From: Paenibacillus glycanilyticus
Lineage (GTDB): Bacteria; Bacillota; Bacilli; Paenibacillales; Paenibacillaceae
Length of the DNA: 64,000 nucleotides
Reading direction: 5' to 3'
Assembly: GCF_023715145.1 (NCBI RefSeq)
Contig: NZ_JAMBNP010000003.1
Span: 62,001 to 126,000 of the forward strand
The position numbers and the translations under genes are program-made. Numbering within the stretch: the first letter of the stretch is position 1; the number at the start of each line of letters is the position of its first letter. Under the pieces are notes generated by a model, which saw nothing but the letters and a program-made list of their open reading frames with translations, was not told the DNA's origin and searched no databases. Positions 63,213 through 64,000 of this stretch are shown piece after piece.

Positions 63213-64000
63213 CTACCACAAGCTGTTATTGCTCATGCGCCGAACGACCTGATTGACCGTAATTAGCAGCACCAAGTTAATGACGGAGTTAAACAATCCG
63301 ATGGCCGTCGAGAAGCTGTACTGGGCGCTCACAAGTCCCGAGCGGTAGACAAATGTCGAGATTACGTCCGACGCGGTCATGTTGAGCGGGTTTTGCAGCA
63401 ATAAGATTTTCTCGAAGCCGACGCCAAGCAGGCTGCCCATGCTCAAGATAAGCAGAATGGTCATGGTAGGCATCAGAGTCGGGATGTTGATATGACGGAC
63501 GCGCTGGAACCGCGTAGCGCCGTCAATAATGGCAGCCTCGTGAAGCCCGGGATCAACGCCCGACAGCGCAGCCAAATAAATAATGGTGCCCCAGCCCGCG
63601 CTCTGCCATACATCCGAGAGGACATACATGGTTTTGAACCATCGCGGATCGGTAAGGAAGTCCGGCGATTTGAAGCCGAGTCCTTCTATAATGTTCGTTA
63701 CGATGCCCGTAGATGGCGACAGGAAGGTAATGATCATGCCCGCCATGACGACCATCGATATAAAGTGAGGGGCGTAAGTGACCGTTTGCGCTATTTTCTT
63801 GAAGTAGCCGTTCCGGATTTCATTAAAGGCAAGGGCCAAAATGATCGGAATCGGAAAGCCGACGGCTAAGGAATATAAACTGATGCTAAGCGTGTTCCAT
63901 AACAGGTCCCAGAAGTAATAGGAATGAAAGAAGCGCACGAAATGGTCGAAGCCGATCCACGGACTCCCCGTAATTCCTTTAGTGGGAATGAAGTTTTTAA
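63213..64000 (-). CDS. Carbohydrate ABC transporter permease, LplB type (5' end outside window)
   Basis: The C-terminal ~262 residues of the first permease: the frame stays open to the window edge (W-I-G-F-D-H-F-V-R-F-F-H). The EAA motif L-H-E-A-A-I-I-D-G-A-T-R-F-Q is present, as is the end V-N-Q-V-V-R-R-M-S-N-N-S-L-W. Cotranscribed with the downstream permease. Confidence 0.93.
   Translation of the reverse strand, partial: KNFIPTKGITGSPWIGFDHFVRFFHSYYFWDLLWNTLSISLYSLAVGFPIPIILALAFNEIRNGYFKKIAQTVTYAPHFISMVVMAGMIITFLSPSTGIVTNIIEGLGFKSPDFLTDPRWFKTMYVLSDVWQSAGWGTIIYLAALSGVDPGLHEAAIIDGATRFQRVRHINIPTLMPTMTILLILSMGSLLGVGFEKILLLQNPLNMTASDVISTFVYRSGLVSAQYSFSTAIGLFNSVINLVLLITVNQVVRRMSNNSLW

Overview
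The window reads like a chromosome segment of a Paenibacillus-type bacterium (Bacillota, Paenibacillaceae). The signs are strong purine-rich Shine-Dalgarno sites, abundant AraC-type two-component systems paired with carbohydrate ABC transporters that lack their own ATPase, SLH-anchored exoproteins, MGT-type glycosyltransferases and a moderately GC-rich background with AT-richer islands. No rRNA, tRNA, CRISPR array, prophage or intact insertion sequence was seen.

Layout. 1-2969: core genes: the 3' part of sdaAA (serine deaminase alpha chain), lpdA, and rlmH. 2950-21126: an accessory island that starts exactly at the last codons of rlmH. Five same-orientation copies (R1-R5) of a short sequence that reproduces the rlmH 3' end (codons for E-P-Y-H-K-stop) lie at about 2950, 6174, 9962, 14081 and 21100 and cut the island into four blocks. 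This is the architecture of tandem staphylococcal-cassette-chromosome (SCC) elements integrated at rlmH, but no recombinase gene is present. The blocks carry detoxification, resistance and regulator genes (aldo/keto reductase with AraC; DinB, quinone-oxidoreductase-like ADH, MBL hydrolase with TetR; DHFR-like and haloalkane-dehalogenase genes with HxlR; TetR, pentapeptide protein and a DrrAB-like exporter; ABC-F) among many broken genes (AraC, FAD monooxygenase, VOC, YCII, ECF42 sigma factor, histidine kinase, TetR and epimerase).

21245-26474: single genes: AlkD-like DNA alkylation repair, a phytanoyl-CoA-dioxygenase-like enzyme divergent from an AraC regulator across three 67-bp tandem hairpin repeats, a GAF-GGDEF diguanylate cyclase, and an AAC(3)-family acetyltransferase. 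26768-34444: a sugar ABC importer (two permeases, two lipoprotein binding proteins) with a YesMN-type two-component system. 34445-43470: an inserted-looking segment with two giant subtilase-fold secreted proteins, one apparently active and SLH-anchored, the other with all three catalytic residues replaced. It is bounded by an apparently identical ~548-bp direct repeat of the binding-protein gene 3' end.

44110-53280: nitroreductase/MerR pair, DUF421 membrane protein, a small XRE regulator with a membrane protein, an MGT glycosyltransferase, an OmpR/HK two-component system with a small secreted protein, and a large catalase. 53422-64000: a GH18 enzyme, a two-half transglutaminase protein and a CBM9-like protein, none with a signal peptide, next to a membrane-bound AraC-type sensor-regulator and a second carbohydrate importer (binding protein and two permeases, the last running off the window). 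These probably act together in sensing, importing and processing a glycan or glycoconjugate.
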